NCBI RefSeq assembly: GCF_964204865.1
Contig: NC_135255.1
Coordinates: 11,251,135 to 11,315,134 of the forward strand
Length of the DNA stretch: 64,000 nucleotides
Direction of reading: 5' to 3'
Source of the DNA: Styela clava
Taxonomy: Eukaryota; Chordata; Ascidiacea; Stolidobranchia; Styelidae
Shown: positions 49,901 to 63,688 of the stretch, piece after piece
How the letters are laid out: each line of letters begins with the position of its first letter
How positions within the stretch are numbered: the stretch's first letter is position 1
Translations under genes and position numbers: made by a program
Notes under the pieces: generated by a model
What the model was told of the DNA's origin: nothing
Database searches by the model: none
Seen by the model: only the letters and a program-made list of their open reading frames with translations

Positions 49901-52900
49901 AACATTGATGAAACGACTGACTATTGATGCTATTTCTGCATGAAGTAGTTCTGATTAACATATTAATAAAAAATTTGTAAAATAAAATGGTATGGGTAAC
50001 CAAAATCATTAGGAAACGTATCATTACACAAACATACATTAAATACAATTTGATTAAAAACTAAACTTCTAAAAATAATATCTCACCTCAAAATGATCGG
50101 ACTCGTTTGCATCATCAAGATTTATTTTCTTTGAAAACAATGTCATAGGGTCACGAATCCATAAATGTGCGATATGTTGTGCAAGTGTTTCATCAATACC
50201 TAAAATTACAATGAGAAGATTAAATTTAGCTCAATGAGAATGCCAAATCGTATAAAAATAGGTTCACTCTGGTGGACTTCACCATGTTGTTGTAAACTTC
50301 CTGTTTTTTTTTTTTTTTTTCGTATTAATTACTGTTAGACATTAGGCCTCATGAATGAGTTTGCGAGAAGAGATTTTCTCAATAAACAGTGTTGATTTTT
50401 AGCATCACTCTTCATGCTGGATAGCCATTGCCAAGCCATTTAGATAAAAGAATGAAGATCAAATTTCAGATATGCGAATTCAGGGATGGCCAGAATCAAA
50501 TATTTTCGAATAAAAAATATTAAATACATTCTAAATTTGGGGCAAGTTCATGTGGGAAACTACATAAATCAATATATCTTTCTGTTGATCATATATGAAA
50601 AGACATAAATATAAAAGTAATTGTTTCCATTCTGTTGTTCATTACCAGTTGAAATATAGTATGGGTTGATCTGCTTGTTTGACGGCTCAAAATCCCTAAT
50701 TTTTAAACAAAAATTTTTTTTTAATTCCAAAGATTAATATATCGAATATAATGAATTTTGAATGTATGGGAATATTTGATTCGTTTTGGACATCCCTAAC
50801 CATTATTGCATAATTGAGGAACAAAGCAGTAATTGTACTCGCAGTTATAATATTCACATGAAATACCCAAAACTTGGTAAATCTTACTACTGTTCTGAAA
50901 TGTGTACGGTTTAAGAAGAATAACAATAATTGACAATATGGTTTTATTATTTTCCTCACATTCATAAACCATATTTGAGTAGATAAAAAGCTATAATAGT
51001 TTTGAGTGAATTAGGAGATTAAGAAGAGTAATGGGTTATAGTTTTAAATTTTATTCGTGATTTTACCCATCTATCAGATTTCTCAGTTACCTTTGCATAT
51101 TTAATATGCCTAAATGTCAATCAAAGTAAATATGCTTAGCAATCCTATGGTCTTCATTAATGAGGTACGTGGATACCAATGAAGATCACGGTTAAGTAAA
51201 AAAAAAAAATTAAAATCAAACCTGCGTCTTCTAATCTTTTTTTCACGCCTTCATCTACTTCCAAATTTAAATCATTACATAGATTCGTACCACGCGATAA
51301 ATAACTATCAATGGAGTCGTATCGAGATTTTCTGATTACAAACCTAAGAATTGAGTGTTTGGATAATTATCATATTAATATAATAAATTGATAAGTCAAT
51401 GTAATTTACTAAAATTGAGTAGCAAATTTTTTATATACATGCTCGCTCAAAGTGAGGTTCCCAGTCGACACTCAACTAAAAGTCGATGGAGTTTCTGAAG
51501 GAGAGTTGCGGAATGGCCATGAATGCTTATTAATTGCCCATACTTAGTTTTGCTCATGCAAATTAAGGCTATACTCTGATCTCTGGCGCTACCTAGTGGC
51601 TGTTTCAAAACATATAAATAGAATTTTAAATTTGTTTTAGTGCTGTTTAATAGTATTTCAAAAAAGAGCTATTATCCCATATGAGCATATTCCACAAATA
51701 ACTGATCTAGGAAAAATGGAAGAAAGGGGACCACAATGAATATTTTCACAAGTGAAATTACAACATACAGTCATATCAATGATTCAAACATGCAAAGTCG
51801 CAGAGAGTAATCATTAGGCCAATGGACAATAGAATTTGGAAAAAAAGAGAATGTGTATAAATCTCTCTTTGACTTGGATAATAGATGTTTCCCAGAATTT
51901 TGACAACCAAAAAAAATTCTTCCCATACTTTATTTGCAAAAATATATGCTGTTCTTAGAAAATTGTTCTCACTGGTGTTTACACCATTTCCATTTATTAT
52001 ATTAAATTACTTGCCTTTAGAAAGCAATGCAAGCTTTTTGACACCGTTCCCTGATTGAATTGAAACTTTCGCATAGACAAAACTGACTGCTAAGTTTTTT
52101 GATATCTCTATAACATTTTAAAAACTGACAAAGAGCAGTAAAAAAAGTCTGAACGTAATGTCATAATTAAGTTATTGCTCATTAGCCAATGTTGATAAGG
52201 AAATAAACGAGGAAGTCAATGTATATGGAAACATCCACTTCCTTACCTGTCATTTTTTAGAGGTTTTAAACCTCTTTCCTCATCAGTTCTACAATCAACA
52301 CTTGCGGAAATAACGTTCCACCGAACATCAATATCAGCAAGATAGCCTCGGAATATTGGAGAAGCAGCACTCAATGCTAACTAAAAGTAAAAAGGCAATT
52401 AAGAAATAACTCGAACTAGGGATGTACTAAAAGTACTGTCGAATCAAAACAAATTATTATGTCTGTATTTTAGGAATAGTTTCATTCAAAAATTGTCATT
52501 TTGGGCAATTGAAGTTTTTCAGCACACAAAAACGGGCTTGTTCACTTCTAGGAAAGTAGTAAAAAGTAGAGAACCAATCAAATCATTATTTTTAATAATT
52601 GTTCCGAACTCGTTGAATCGGTTGAGTCTGCAATACATTAAGTAAAGAAACTGATGTGCTCGATGTAGTTCCAGGAAGCTGAACCATATGGCATATCATT
52701 GCCTCTTGTCGGGTAACCAGTCCATGTACCGGTAACGTATGGGATTAGTTAACCAGTTATTTTTGTATTTGAAAATAATAGAACAAGATCGTAAATAGTA
52801 AGATAGTAAAATAGTAAATGTAAAAAGAATAGTAAAAAAACTGAATTTAGGTTTTTTGCTCTTAGTTGAAATGGGGATAAATTTTGAAAGAATGAAATTT

Positions 52901-55900
52901 ATGAACAAACCATTAGTGGGCAAACGGTTGCTAGTTCATCATACAACTTCCTTGCTTCATCTATATTGCAAGCTTGAAATGTAAGCTGTAAACAAGAGTT
53001 TCCCATTCCAAATCCCATGCAATCCATGTATATATGATCAGGCTTGGAAGCGGCATTTGCTTCAGGATTTGGAAATGTTTCTTGAAATGGTGACGGAGTG
53101 TTGACATCTTTGAAAACTGTAATAAAATAAAGAATGGAATACGCACAAAAGAGGGACATTCAAATATATGAACAATGGAGAAGCAGTAGTCTACCTTGCC
53201 TAATACAGGACCTTGCGTTACCTAGTGTACTGTACGGCAGGGGTTGGCAACCTATGGCCCGTGGGCGGGATTCACTGAATTATAGTAACCAAACAGCTGT
53301 TTTGCCGATTATATTCTTCACGTAACAGAATTTATTGTGAGCCACGTGTAGACTAAATTATATTGTAATCTAACAAGTATAAAATTCACAATTACTCGTT
53401 CAATGAGCCTATAACTGAATTATAATTAGACAACTGACAACAAAACGCAGAGAAGTTGATGCTAAGTGCATAAGGGTTCAATGGCGCCGAAAATATTCGA
53501 ATGGAATTTTTTGAGATGCAATGCAGAGGAAAAAAACTATGTTCTATTCGAAAGATGTATCACGGCTTGATTATTTTAATAAAAAGTATCATCAGTTCGG
53601 TTTTCAACTTTCTAAAAATATGTGCGGCCCGCCAATGACTTGCAACCCTTAATTTTGACCCGCAGGCGACAAGAGGTTGCCGACCGGTATGGTCAAAAAC
53701 TTCAGATTTTCGCGTAACACGGGGGTAACTCGGGAGAGGTCGCAGAACCGCTATAAATATTTTTTCTCAATCTTGAAAAGGTCATCACACGTATTTTTGA
53801 AATAAAAAACGAATCCCATAAAGCCCACAGAAAGTTTTGAAATAAATAAAAGTAATAGTCTTCTGGTGAAAAATTCAATCTTTAATCATTGAAATTTTGA
53901 ATGCAATGGTTCCGTGGTTTCTCACAACAAAAAGAGGAAAAATACCAAAAAGAACATCAACAACATAATGCCGAGAATATTGGTCGGAGACCAAAGACTT
54001 ATCAATCGAAACTGCGGTTTCGATTCATGACTCTATAGTGACACCGCGTGTCCCTAATTATTTAATAACTCGCTAATTATACGACATAATTCATCCAAAA
54101 TCGATAGGCTTCTGGTCCAAGATATGATGAATGCACATGCAAAATTTGGAGCAGATTCAACCTCGTCTTCGTGAGATATCGCGTGCATCATACCTATCAA
54201 CATATTAATAACAAATCTATCCATATGTACACTTTGTGTCCAAAAATGGCAAACAATGAAGACATTATGGAAATGTGTATTTGATGAATATGAAACAAAG
54301 CTAAAAAAAAACACTGTCATACGCCATTTAGAAGCAACTCGAACGCCAAAGCGTGGATCAAAAAAAAATTGACTTCGACCTCAGCTACGGAATACAAGAA
54401 AAACAAATTTTAATAACAAAAAGTTCTTCACATTCAACTCTTCTTCAATGGTTTGTTGAGTCCGTTTAGTAATTTTATTGCTTTTGGAGTTTATGTTCAA
54501 ACATTGAATAAAACAATTGCAATTCCAGATTTTACTCCAGCTCTTCAGTTTTGTCTATCAGTAGTAAAATATATGCCAAGGTACCGGTAAATCTCAACCA
54601 AAATTACTTTCTGATTAAGTTTCTACTAACAATTACCAGACGCATCCAAAAATTTTGACGTAAATAAAGTTTTATCAGCATGATTCTAAAATTTTAAATC
54701 TAACAATATAAGGTACTCCCGTAGCGTGTGTACCAGGTTAGGGATAGGCAATAATTTTATTCCGATTTACCTCATTTTAGTTGTATTATGAGTTCGGGGA
54801 CTGTCTGTGTTAGCCAAGTGAATATACCCCCTGCCCATAGTAATCAGTTCCTTTACATAACTTGATGTGGAGTAGGCGAACAAAATTAGTTACCTCCATA
54901 TTGGTACACACACTTCTGGAGCGCCCAATATACCATATTAAAATCCTATTAAATAAAATTGGCTAATTTTTTTAATTTCTAGAGCAAAATGTTGAAACAC
55001 ATTTTTGACGACTTTTTGTCTATTTTTGAAACTTTAAATCATGTGCATAATCGAAGATTAAAACTAATCACAAAACTGACAGGAAGTATTACATAATACA
55101 TTATGATTATATTACACGGTGTGTTGATTGCTCCGGAAATCCTATATGATTCAAGTTTATTAAACTATTATACATCCTTCATATCATGGTGCTTGAGATT
55201 GGACTCTCTCGACATAAACACGATCAACATCAGAAAATTGAAGTAAGTGCGGCAACCTAGGCATAGAGTGAGCAAACGGACCATGAATTTTTTATAGGCA
55301 TTTCGACACCTTTACCCTGAACAAGGGTGTGAAATCAGTCAATGAATATGTAGAAAGCTACAATTTTGTGAAGATCTACCCGTTATGGCATTGCCTACAT
55401 AGCATAGCCAGGGGGGCATTGGGGGCCCATGTCTGCCCCCTAAAATTGTGGAGAATTATTTTTTTAATTCAATTTTGCGACATTTGCAATGAAACATGAG
55501 TTCTTACGTTTTTTCAGCACCCTTTTGCTTTTTTCTTTACAATTTATAGAATGATTTACCCCAGGCTTACTATCAATAATCATCCCTTCTCCAAATTATC
55601 CAACCAAGATAGATGAAAATGCGCGCACATATAGCTTGGATAACTTCGACAGTGACTTAAGTCTGTGGACAGATTCTTCCAGATATCGTTAGATACCAGT
55701 GGCTGCTTTTATCTAAACATGTTGGAGCAAAAGGCAAATTCTCCCCCCCCCAAAAAAACTTTTTGGGCTGGCTACTACAATCTTGATTGCCCACCCAACT
55801 TATTACACGTTGAATGAGGTGGTTGGAATAGGATTTTACTCGGAGATTTTATTTTGTGATTCCATCATAGATACGCCACAACCCACGACTCCTACAAATA

Positions 55901-58900
55901 TGTTCGACTGGCTCAGACAGCTCAATTATATTAACGTAGCACTATCCTAAATGGAATGATTTCTTCAAACTGGAGGATGCAACTGTCAGACGCATCCTGT
56001 AATACATATTACATGTCAAAAATTTTGGAATATTACGCAATTTGTTCAATGGGAACTTTACGCTGTTTTACGCTTACGTCAAGTTTACAAAATTACGATA
56101 TCTATCTTCTATTCAATGTGCACCTTTATTAAGAAATGTGAGCCGATGCACGTCTTATGATGAACAAAATGCAGTAGCTATTTCCTGTATAGAAAGCCAT
56201 TCATGATTTATACGGGAAGAGTTGCATATTCTTATGATTTTTCGCCAATTCAATGGCACATATCAATTGATGTGTTGAAAAAATTGAGGATGAATTTTTG
56301 TACATACTTGGAACGTTGATGGCAACCTTTTTTCCTCTTCTTTCACGAATATTTCTTGTTAGAAGTCTGTAAATAGTTATTATGGTATTGGTTAGTTACG
56401 CGGAATTCACTACGGTACCTTATATCGGTATCTGATTTCAAGGTCGTATTGACGTGGGTCTCAGTCATTAAGTATTATTGGTATGTACTGCACCATTCTA
56501 ATTTGGTATAGTTTCAGTAGGTCTTGGTATCTTGGTGGCGTGCCTCCTAACTTCGCTCAGAGATGAGACTTTTTCATCTCTTAGTGAGTTTATTAACGAA
56601 TTATCTTACATTGGAAAATGATAAAACATTCATAAATATTGAATTCATTTTAATAGAACTGCAACGCAAAACAAAATCCAGTTCTCACTTGAGTGTAGTA
56701 GAAACTAGAGATAATGTTTTCTATACAAATTTGGAATTCTAGAAACACGAGCTTCAAAATATGCTGATTTTCAGTAACCTAAATGGATGTATTTTGCAGT
56801 AAAATCTTGGTATATACCAAAGCAAATGAAGTTTCACAAAACAATAATATTATTACACATCGAAAAGCCATATTTAAAAAAGTAGTAATTAAAACGTTCA
56901 TTTAAATTGAAATCTTTGTGGACTTTGTTATGTTGAACAATACATTGTAATTTAAAAACGATTTGCTTGTAGTTTATATTTACTCACGAGAATCTGGGAT
57001 GACTCGTAATAGCACCATCAGGATAGAATAAAGATCTGGAAACTGGATTACTCTCTGGACCTTCTATTTTATGTTCAGGCAGAGTGAAGCTGTCACATCC
57101 CAACCTGCAATAGATAAAATCGATCAATACATAGTACCTACGGTGTTTACCTAGATTTTGAAGTGCACACTTCAAAAATAAAGGTAATATTAAGGAAAAA
57201 TATGGATCATTTAAAATGAATAATTTTTATTGTAAAAAACGATTTGGAATGGTTAAACAGATTGAGATAACAGGTTCAAATCCTGGCGCTCCAGGAGTTT
57301 GTGTACCAATATGGAGGTGGCAAATGTTGTGTAAAGGGACTGAAACCTATGGGCAGGGGGTATATTCACTTGGCTAACACAGACGATCCCCGAACTCGTA
57401 ATAGAACTGAAATAAGAAAAATTGGAACAAACTTATGGCCTGACCCTAACCTGGTACACACACTACGGGAGTACCCAAATCCTGGTCTATCTGTCCTCTG
57501 TTACCCACAGCCAAATTAAGTAAGTTAAGATGTATAAAATTATTTATGCTAAGGAGGAACAGTTCTACTACAGAATTAGGTGCTTTCTCGTACCTAAGTG
57601 GTGGCTTTAACAAGCCATATTACGCATTCATAGTGTTATGAAAAAATGACCATGCAAACCAATTACATAAAAATGTTTGGCACGCGAAATTGCTTATTAT
57701 TTATAAACTGGCACTCTGGCGTTCGAAAGGTCGCTGACCCCTGCTTCAGACTTATCATAATGCTAAGAACATTTTGAAAAGTCATTATAGTATGATTCAA
57801 TACTGAAGTAAATATTACTTCTATATATACCAGTGCTCCTCAACCGGTGTGCCGCGGCGTACGTTAGCTTGAGCGACACCAATTCAAATTCCTGACACCC
57901 CCCACTGTGCATTTGTGACGTAACAAGGAGTAGGCCTATATGACAAGCATGTATATTGTAAAGCCTATTGTCGAGGCTAAGACATAGCACGTGTAGTAAA
58001 AGAATATAAATAAAGTGTGAGTTTGCAGAATCAGTGTGCAGTGGTCTTTGATTAAAAGGTCAAGGAACGTTAAAGTTTAGCAAAATGGATAAATTTTTAA
58101 AAAGAACAGCTGATACTGAGCAACATATTGTACCTATCAAAAGCAACGTTGGAAAAAAAAAATTTTTGTCAAAAGGAAATACAGGGAAGATTACGTCAAA
58201 TATGAATTTTCTTGCTGTGGTAACGGAGATGCTCCAAAACCAGTCTGGGTTATTTGGGGGGAACAACTTTCAAATGAAGCAATGTTTCCGAGTAAACTTA
58301 TGCGCCACTTAAATACGAAACACGCCGTTCATGCACGCAAGAATATAAATTATTTTCAGCGATTGTTAAGTCAAAAAAAGAAGCAAGAGTGCTCTGTGAA
58401 GTCGTCTTTTACAGTCTCCGAAAAAGCATTAGAAGCTAGTTATCGTGTTGCAAAATTGATTGCGGGTCACGTAATGATCCTAATATAGAGCGATTGTGCT
58501 CATTAAAACAACCACAAATCTCTCATTGTTATATGAACATAAAACAAAGTTACACCTTGTATTTTTCGTTTGTTGTGGTGTGCCGTCAAATTTGGCAAGT
58601 TTTATAAGTGTGCCGCAAGTTAAAAAAGGTTGCTGAGCACTGATATATACAACCAAACACCAGATAATGGTAAGGCACGCCTCAAGACATGGTCCATCAC
58701 TGGTCTAACTCATCATTCCAGCTTAGTATAAATGACATATTTTATGAGTATATATATAGAAGTGCTCTTATGTCTGTTTGCTGTCTGCGGTTGGTATTTT
58801 GGTGAACAAATCATTGATGTATTTTTAGATAACGACCTTACAAATCAAATATTTAAACAGCGATATACATACTACGATTGTTTGTAGACTATTAATGCTA

Positions 58901-61900
58901 AACTTATGGAAGATAAGAGGCATAATTTACACTCAAAAGGTGCATTTGCCTTTTCTATTACGGTAGGTATTATTGATAGCTACCTTTTGAGTTTCATTAT
59001 AACTCTCATAGGATAACCACACCCTTGTAAATTTATATATTTTAACCAAATATTGTGAGAATACAAGCAACACAAAAATCTGGTCACAAGATGATGCTAA
59101 TGAGCACATAGTCTACTATTTATTGGTTCAATAAATGTGGAATTTTCTGTTTTGACTTTTATTGTATTTGAAGTTGTGGCATAGTTCCTATTTGCAGTTG
59201 TATGGGAAATGCTATAAAGTACTTTTCATATAAAACACTTTCCCTTGCATAACATTTTATTAATCAGTATTGAACATGCATAGTTTTCTAAGTAATACAT
59301 ATGTGGAATTACTATAACTGAAACCATGTTATAATATTTTAGCATTGTCACCAATGTGTCACAAGGCAGAAGCGACAATCATAACAACTTCTTGTAGTAG
59401 ATGTTATAAAATGAATAAATGATTAGATTGTTACATCTCTAGGTAGAATATTTTTAAAAATTTGAGCTGGGAAACAACTGAGTTAAACAAAATTCGATAC
59501 CCTTCGATTTTATTTAAACTGCTTGGCTCAAAAATTATGAAACTAAAATTTTTTTTAAGAGAATTCCCATAACTTATCTCAAAAAAAAGCGTCCATTGCA
59601 TTAATACATAAGGAGCATTGACTACACAATTTGTTAAACCATTATGCGAGGTGCTGGACATAGAATTTTAATTTGTGATCTGTAGTCGGCCATGAGAGCA
59701 TAGTTACCATAGATCCTCACACTTAAGCCGACCCCCTAAAAACGGCCTCAAAACAGTGAATTTATAAAAAATTGCATATAAGCTGACCCTACAAACCGTG
59801 ACACAGAGAATAAATCAAAATATTAACCATTACTGTTATGTTTTACTTTTATCAACAATGGTAAAAAGTGTCTCAGAAACCTTCATATTCATCCTCACTA
59901 TCAATGTCAAACCCTTTAGTGCAATCAGAGTCATGCACTTATAAGCCGACCCCTTAGTTTGGCACCTTTTTTTTTGTCAAAATTCGGATTATGTGCGGGA
60001 ATATAGTCCAGCCATTTCGTGACAATATTGAAGATTACCAAATATAGAGACCACAATATAAAATCTCTCAATATAGTGTGTTAGGAACATGATTCAAATG
60101 TCCTATATTCATTTGTCAACACCTATACAGTTACAAGAACTCTGATTCATTGTCAACCAGGCAAAATACACCTCATCTATCATAATGACCTACATAAAGA
60201 ACAAAACATGTCACATACATGATACCAGCATCTTAGAACTTTTACTTAAAGAGTATGGGGACTTTCATAACATTCCTGCACGCAATCTCAACTGAATTAT
60301 GATATTCATTTGCAACCAAGCAAGCGATATCTGTCTCCGCTGTACTTAGCTAGATATAAATATCGCACATATCCATTCATGTTCTGCGGTGATGAAAATA
60401 AACACACAGGCAGAAATATTGATGACAAAAAATGTCATCTGCTATATTAAAAAAATGCGTTCAAATCTTTCTCAAACTGTTTTCTGCAAAACACCGATGT
60501 TCTGTAAGCCCATTCAGAATGTTTCACAAAAAAGGGATAAAAATTGCAACTAAATTGGTCCCCATGGCGATCTCTGTCGTACTTCGGGCACTCTGGGTCG
60601 ACTGGCCATCAATTTTACCTTATAATTTGTTAGTATTCTGCGAGATGAAATAAAAAGCGTGGGAGGTCCGTGGCAAAAAAAAATAGAGAAATGCTGCTCT
60701 AGACAAATAGCAATTTATTATACCTACTGGTAATAATACCATTATGTTACCATGGGAACAATATAGAAAACATTTTGGATCGATTTCGATTAAAACATGG
60801 TCGTTGAAGCTAACGCCAGACGAGATTCGCATACTATGCTTGATCTGGTATGAAGTTTAGTTAAACAGAACACAAGTTGCCCTTTCTCAAGTATTATCTA
60901 CTGCCACTTGCTTATTATGAGATTTGGTCGAAATAACCCAAAAAGTTTTATTCCCTGCTTGCGCACGCTAAGAAAATACTTCGAGAACATTTCTTTTAAT
61001 GTAACAAGCAGAAGAAGAAAAGCATATGTTCTATGTTCACATAATGTTTTCTCTCATTTCGTTAACCGCCACAGGAGTGGAGCCATGGTGGCATAACAAA
61101 TGCAAATAAAATAGATCACATATGTACTTTTAGGATAAAAAACATGATTAAAAATTAACATGGCCACTAAACTTGTTTAGTAATGGTTCACCCAATATAT
61201 ACCTCAAATAATTCACTCTGAATGCAACTTGAAATTAAATTTTAATCAGAATTGAACATTTTTGTGTAGTCGATAGCTGACTTTTTCTCCATTCATGCCA
61301 GAACGCACCTCAATTTAGTCAAGTGTGAACAGGTGTGCTGATGCAGATTTTCATAAAAATTGTAACAAGTTTCCAGGTATACAATCTATTTAATAACATG
61401 TACGATGGAAACTTGGACCATTCAATGGAAGATCGAACTGACAGTTTACAGGAAATTACGTCCTCACAACATCTCGGGTGATGTGTAAAAGAAAAGAGTG
61501 TTTGCAAGGAATTCAAAAATAAAATACCGCTCGGTAAAATTCAATCAAGAAAATTCTTCAGAATTTTCGTCCCGTTATTCGGTGTAATAGAGAGTGCCAC
61601 ATAAACGCTTTCGATAGCCGCTGATAAGGGTATTTGTTTCTCTTCGGAATAACATCCTTTTTTTGAATCTGATTCGAATCGGTTCGCAAATGAGACGATT
61701 CGAATCGATTGGTGAATCCAAAAGTCGAATCCCTAATTACGGTATCTAGTGACTGAATAATTTTGATGACGAGATGTCAATTTAATCCATATCTTCAAAA
61801 TATTTAGCATGACTTGCTCTCCTATACATTAATTCATTATTATTTTTATAACACAGAAATTTACCATTTACCAAGGAAAGACATAGATGATTCTATTACC

Positions 61901-63688
61901 GTACTTTGTGAAGTTTTCAGGATTTTAAACTAAGTTATAGACATCTCATAATACTAATCTCTAAATTGAAGAGGTAAATATTTTCGAAATAAATTCTCCT
62001 AACAGACACTCCATAATTACAACTTTCATGAGGCATCAAATTATTTCAAGCCTCAAAAATGCTTAGTCATGTTGAGGAAAAATAAATTCTCCCAGACATA
62101 TTTGACAGTTATTTGTCACAACTTATCTGCATTTTTATTTCCTAAGGAAACAATAATATTATGATTTATGAACACAACAGAAAAAGCCAGACCTTATTGA
62201 AAGTTTTATTGATAACGTCTAGAAATATGAACTTATCCTTGAATTCATCTTAGGAAGCATTTATAATCAACATGATTTAAATAATGAGATATCTGTAGAA
62301 TGCTGTTTTAAATATTATAAGTTGATTGGATACAAAAGCATGATAAATTGAAAGCAATGATGTTCTTCAAACCTGTGTATATAGTAATAGTGTAAAAATA
62401 TACTGATTTATATTTCTTGCATATGCCAAACATTATTGCTATATTTTATAATACATAATGTTCATATATTTCAACAATAGAGATGATACTGAGACCAATT
62501 TTTTTAAAAAGATGCAGTTTTGATAAAGCCATTTATCATAATAGTAAATTATGGAACTTGCAGCAGTTTATTACATTTAAAAAACACATGATTAGCTCAA
62601 ATAAACTTTAATTTTCTTGCACTTATATCTCAATTTCAAATTTGCCATATATTTTATAGTTTGCTTTAACAGAAGTTTCAACATTATTTTTTCCCAGGAA
62701 TTACCTGTAAGGCTTCTTAGCTTAAATCTCCCTAACACAAAAAAATATTTACTTGGACCAGACAATGACTCAACAAGCTATAAATATATGGGAGAATGAC
62801 TAAGCAAAATAGAAATTATAGATCTGATCAATTTTTGTAATGTATAATAGTCCTCTATGAAATAATCTAAATAACTAAAATAGGGGAAAATTATGTTTTT
62901 TTCAAGAATTTAGTTTAAAAGAAATTGAAAATTAATAATTTCAGAAAACAATTATCGGACTGCAAAAAATCAAGTTAGTCGAAATTACTATTTTTCTACG
63001 ACACATTACCCGTTTTTGCAATAAAACTTGTATTAGAATAAATTTGAAAATTTGTTTTATATCTTGGTTTTGCTCTAAATTGAACTCATTGGTCACTCAT
63101 TCGAAATACCCATTATAAAAATCTACAACTGATTTTGATGCAAATTAATCATCATTTGAAAACTTCAATAGTAATGATTTATCCATTTCCCAGGTTTTTT
63201 AAAAGCAACCACCGAACAGATTTCATGTAGGTCAATATAAACCAGAAATATTTTGTATTTGCTATTAATTTAAATTCCTTTTTCAGTATTTTACACTTTC
63301 AGTCTGAACAGGTCTCCAGGCTGATATATAAAAGACTACTCAATCGTTCAGCAATGCCTACCAAATAACGCAAAGCGGTAAGCATAGGAGCTGAGATCTT
63401 TAACAGTCAGTAGCTTATTTTTCACCAAAATGAAGCACTTATTGCAAACAAAAATGAAAAAAAAAAGTTGAAAATGACATTTCACGGTGAAAGGTGACGC
63501 AGAAAACCAAAGTTGATTATCGAGCAGCGACACCTGTGATAAAGGTTTAATAGAAATACTTATGAATTATGATGACATCATAGTTTTGCTTAACGGTCTG
63601 ACTGCTAAGTAATTTACCATACCTTGGAAACACAGTTAAACTTGCAATTCTTTCGTTTTCATGAAGATGTTCTTCCACTTCTTTCCGC
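46948..63688 (-). CDS. GCLC: Glutamate-cysteine ligase catalytic subunit (GCLC), 3' eleven exons
   Basis: GCLC joins glutamate and cysteine using ATP, the rate-limiting step of glutathione synthesis in the cytosol. Exons on the minus strand: 63688-63623, 57104-56988, 56366-56308, 53116-52911, 52380-52247, 51343-51222, 50199-50087, 49100-48903, 48489-48298, 47724-47604, 47204-46948. All are GT-AG, and phases agree at every join. The 527 residues match human GCLC from about residue 128 to the end. Landmarks: [116 protein letters not shown] and [10 protein letters not shown]. The first roughly 125 residues, including part of the ATP/glutamate site, are encoded beyond the right edge. The C-terminal tail after the conserved core (from [13 protein letters not shown]) is not alignable. 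Large introns hold several mobile elements; the biggest, 57105-63622, is 6.5 kb. Confidence 0.97.
47311..47506. mobile_element. TA-flanked MITE in a GCLC intron
   Basis: The left end is CAGGGTGACCCCAAAAACAA and the inverse of the right end is CAGGAAGACCCAAAAAACAG. TA flanks both ends (47309-47310, 47507-47508). It lies in the intron between the last two GCLC exons. A 14-15-bp tandem copy of TAGTCTTCCTG follows the element. Confidence 0.8.
53238..53685. mobile_element. Probable short hAT-like element in a GCLC intron
   Basis: The left end is CAGGGGTTGGCAACCTATGG. The right end has an inverse counterpart (AAGAGGTTGCCGACC). Both ends carry CGGCCCG/GGCCCG words next to the tips, as in hAT families. 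The flanks do not give a clear duplication, so the right border is uncertain. Confidence 0.5.
53781..53905. repeat. Dispersed repeat similar to positions 61-180
   Basis: The two stretches share words such as AAAAACGAATCCCA, CTCACAGAAA/CCCACAGAAA and AAATGAAAGTAAT with gaps between them. The unit is short and has no frame. Confidence 0.55.
53976..54207. repeat. Dispersed repeat, copy 3 of 3 (truncated)
   Basis: This matches copies at 4521-4803 and 17712-18096 from AATATTGGTCGGAGACC to GCGTGCATC. It then lacks the GACAGACA stretch and the terminal palindrome. It lies in a GCLC intron. Confidence 0.75.
54712..54925. mobile_element. MITE in a GCLC intron, family shared with 57285-57475
   Basis: The left end is GGTACTCCCGTAGCGTGTGT and the inverse of the right end is GGCGCTCCAGAAGTGTGTGT. 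Flanking octamers are CAATATAA (54704-54711) and CAATATAC, matching at seven of eight positions. The interior includes GTACCAGGTTAGGG and GCCAAGTGAATATACCCC. Confidence 0.8.
57285..57475. mobile_element. MITE in the large GCLC intron, perfect 8-bp TSD
   Basis: The left end is GGCGCTCCAGGAGTTTGTGT and the inverse of the right end is GGTACTCCCGTAGTGTGTGT. It is inserted in reverse relative to the copy at 54712-54925. CAAATCCT flanks both sides (57277-57284 and 57476-57483). Confidence 0.88.
57831..58642 (+). mobile_element. hAT element with ZBED-like transposase remnant, perfect 8-bp TSD
   Basis: The left end is CAGTGCTCCTCAACCGGTGT and the inverse of the right end is CAGTGCTCAGCAACCTTTTT. ATATATAC flanks it at 57823-57830 and 58643-58650. 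Inside is a frame-broken N-terminal fragment of a ZBED5/SCAND3-type hAT transposase: MDKFLKR at 58085, then in another frame [27 protein letters not shown] and [20 protein letters not shown]. The two cysteines expected in the BED finger are tryptophans (VWVIWGE). The DDE core is absent, so it is an inactive internal-deletion derivative. Confidence 0.92.
58651..63622. other. Remainder of the large GCLC intron
   Basis: No exon was recognised. A repeat with ACTTAAGCCGACCCCCTA near 59720 and TATAAGCCGACCCC near 59943 suggests a further MITE-like piece. A hAT-like end (GATTCGAATCGATTGGTGAA) lies near 61695. The rest is AT-rich with no structure that I can name. Confidence 0.5.

Noticed and set aside
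57267..57284. GGTTCAAATCC, a possible tRNA B box
   Set aside because: No A box or cloverleaf fits around it, and the sequence is the insertion site of the MITE at 57285-57475.
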